Positions 13,160 through 13,531 of a stretch of 13,531 nucleotides of DNA are shown here, piece after piece (positions within the stretch are counted from its first letter, which is position 1; every line of letters begins with the position of its first letter). A model generated the notes under the pieces. It made no database searches. It was not told the DNA's origin and worked only from the letters and a program-made list of their open reading frames with translations. Where the stretch lies: positions 1 through 13,531 of the forward strand of contig NZ_CAJJWO010000104.1 of NCBI RefSeq assembly GCF_905196875.1, given 5' to 3'. This stretch comes from an uncultured Parabacteroides sp. (GTDB lineage: Bacteria > Bacteroidota > Bacteroidia > Bacteroidales > Tannerellaceae). Both the position numbers and the translations under genes were made by a program.

Positions 13160-13179
13160 GGGCGGTTCGCGAACCGCCC
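13160..13179. repeat. 20-bp perfect GC palindrome downstream of cydB
   Basis: The sequence GGGCGGTTCG-CGAACCGCCC is fully self-complementary. It lies 18 bases downstream of the cydB stop on the minus strand and is the most GC-rich patch of an otherwise AT-rich gap. It has no T-run on the minus strand, so it is either an imperfect cydB terminator or a dispersed intergenic palindrome of the REP kind. Confidence 0.7.
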
Positions 13180-13197
13180 GTACGGATGCCGTGTCTT

Positions 13198-13531
13198 TTA
13201 GTAGGTGTGCCCGTCTTTTTGCTCCATTTCTTCTGCATCGATCTTATGCAGGTCGAGCGAGCGCCAGGCATAAAAGATATAGGCCAGGACGAATGGAACG
13301 AGGATAGATACGTAACTCATCACTTTCAATGTAAATAGGCTTGACGAACTGTTCTGGATTGTCAACGAACTTTGCAGGTCGGTGATGGACGGATAATAAG
13401 CCGTGTTGTTCCATCCGGCACAAAGTAGCAACGCCAATACGGTAAGTACTGTTCCTGTTCCTGCAAACCAGATGCCTTTCCGCCATGTCTGCGACAGGAT
13501 TGTTTTGATAATACCGAACAATACAAGTACA
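13198..13531 (-). CDS. cydB: Cytochrome bd ubiquinol oxidase subunit II, C-terminal part
   Basis: The reading frame runs off the right edge; 111 C-terminal codons are visible, stop at 13198-13200. The segment has two or three membrane helices (FAGTGTVLTVLALLLCAGW and VMSYVSILVPFVLAYIFYAW) joined by GWNNTAYYPSITDLQSSLTIQNSSSSLFTLK, which I recognise as the typical C-terminal part of Bacteroides-group CydB. Subunit II pairs with CydA in the inner membrane to form the high-affinity quinol oxidase that reduces oxygen to water, used by these anaerobes to scavenge low oxygen. The leftmost TTG in this frame (13519-13521) is an internal Leu codon, not a start. cydA should lie upstream, to the right of the window. 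Confidence 0.92.
   Translation of the reverse strand, partial: VLVLFGIIKTILSQTWRKGIWFAGTGTVLTVLALLLCAGWNNTAYYPSITDLQSSLTIQNSSSSLFTLKVMSYVSILVPFVLAYIFYAWRSLDLHKIDAEEMEQKDGHTY

Overview
The window looks like chromosomal DNA of a gut-type Bacteroidales, most likely Parabacteroides or a close relative. The evidence is threefold. TAnnTTTG boxes (the Bacteroidetes sigma -7 element) sit upstream of most transcription units. The protein families are typical of the order: a stand-alone MacB-like permease, a FadL/OmpP1-like barrel, a secreted DUF1080 protein and a Bacteroides-type CydB tail. There are no clear Shine-Dalgarno sequences. The genus is inferred from protein style only, because no database search was possible.

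Layout. Positions 1-87 hold the last 28 codons of an unidentified plus-strand gene, followed by a convergent hairpin. Positions 139-6718 hold a tight six-gene minus-strand operon, read in the order TolC-like outer-membrane factor, HlyD/MacA-like adaptor, ABC ATPase, MacB-like permease, LytS/YehU-type sensor kinase and LytTR response regulator. This is a tripartite MacAB-TolC-like export system with its own two-component regulator at the promoter-distal end. A promoter candidate (6770-6800) lies before the TolC gene. Positions 6866-8413 hold a two-gene minus-strand unit, a secreted DUF1080 (3-keto-disaccharide hydrolase family) protein and a small lipoprotein of unknown function, bounded by a -7 box and a good intrinsic terminator.

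Positions 8459-9684 carry queC and queF (minus strand), two consecutive enzymes of the preQ1/queuosine pathway. They are divergent from a FadL/OmpP1-like outer-membrane protein (9899-11281, plus strand). The queC-fadL spacer holds a 53-bp symmetric nested palindrome between the two divergent -7 boxes and a second dyad near the predicted queC start point. This is the most striking non-coding signal in the window.

Positions 11310-13531 contain the FadL-like gene's terminator and then three minus-strand genes: a 113-residue protein that is little more than a signal peptide, a linker and a type IX secretion (Por) C-terminal-domain-like module; ribonuclease Z; and the C-terminal part of CydB, which runs off the right edge. 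The 319-bp rnz-cydB gap has no gene but holds three dyads and a possible small-RNA promoter.

Several gene junctions carry degenerate 7-8-bp tandem repeats (3231-3322, 4082-4109, 8931-8954, 9001-9030). One of these is arranged as an inverted pair that could fold into a long hairpin inside the efflux operon mRNA. No tRNA, rRNA, CRISPR array, insertion sequence or phage gene was seen.
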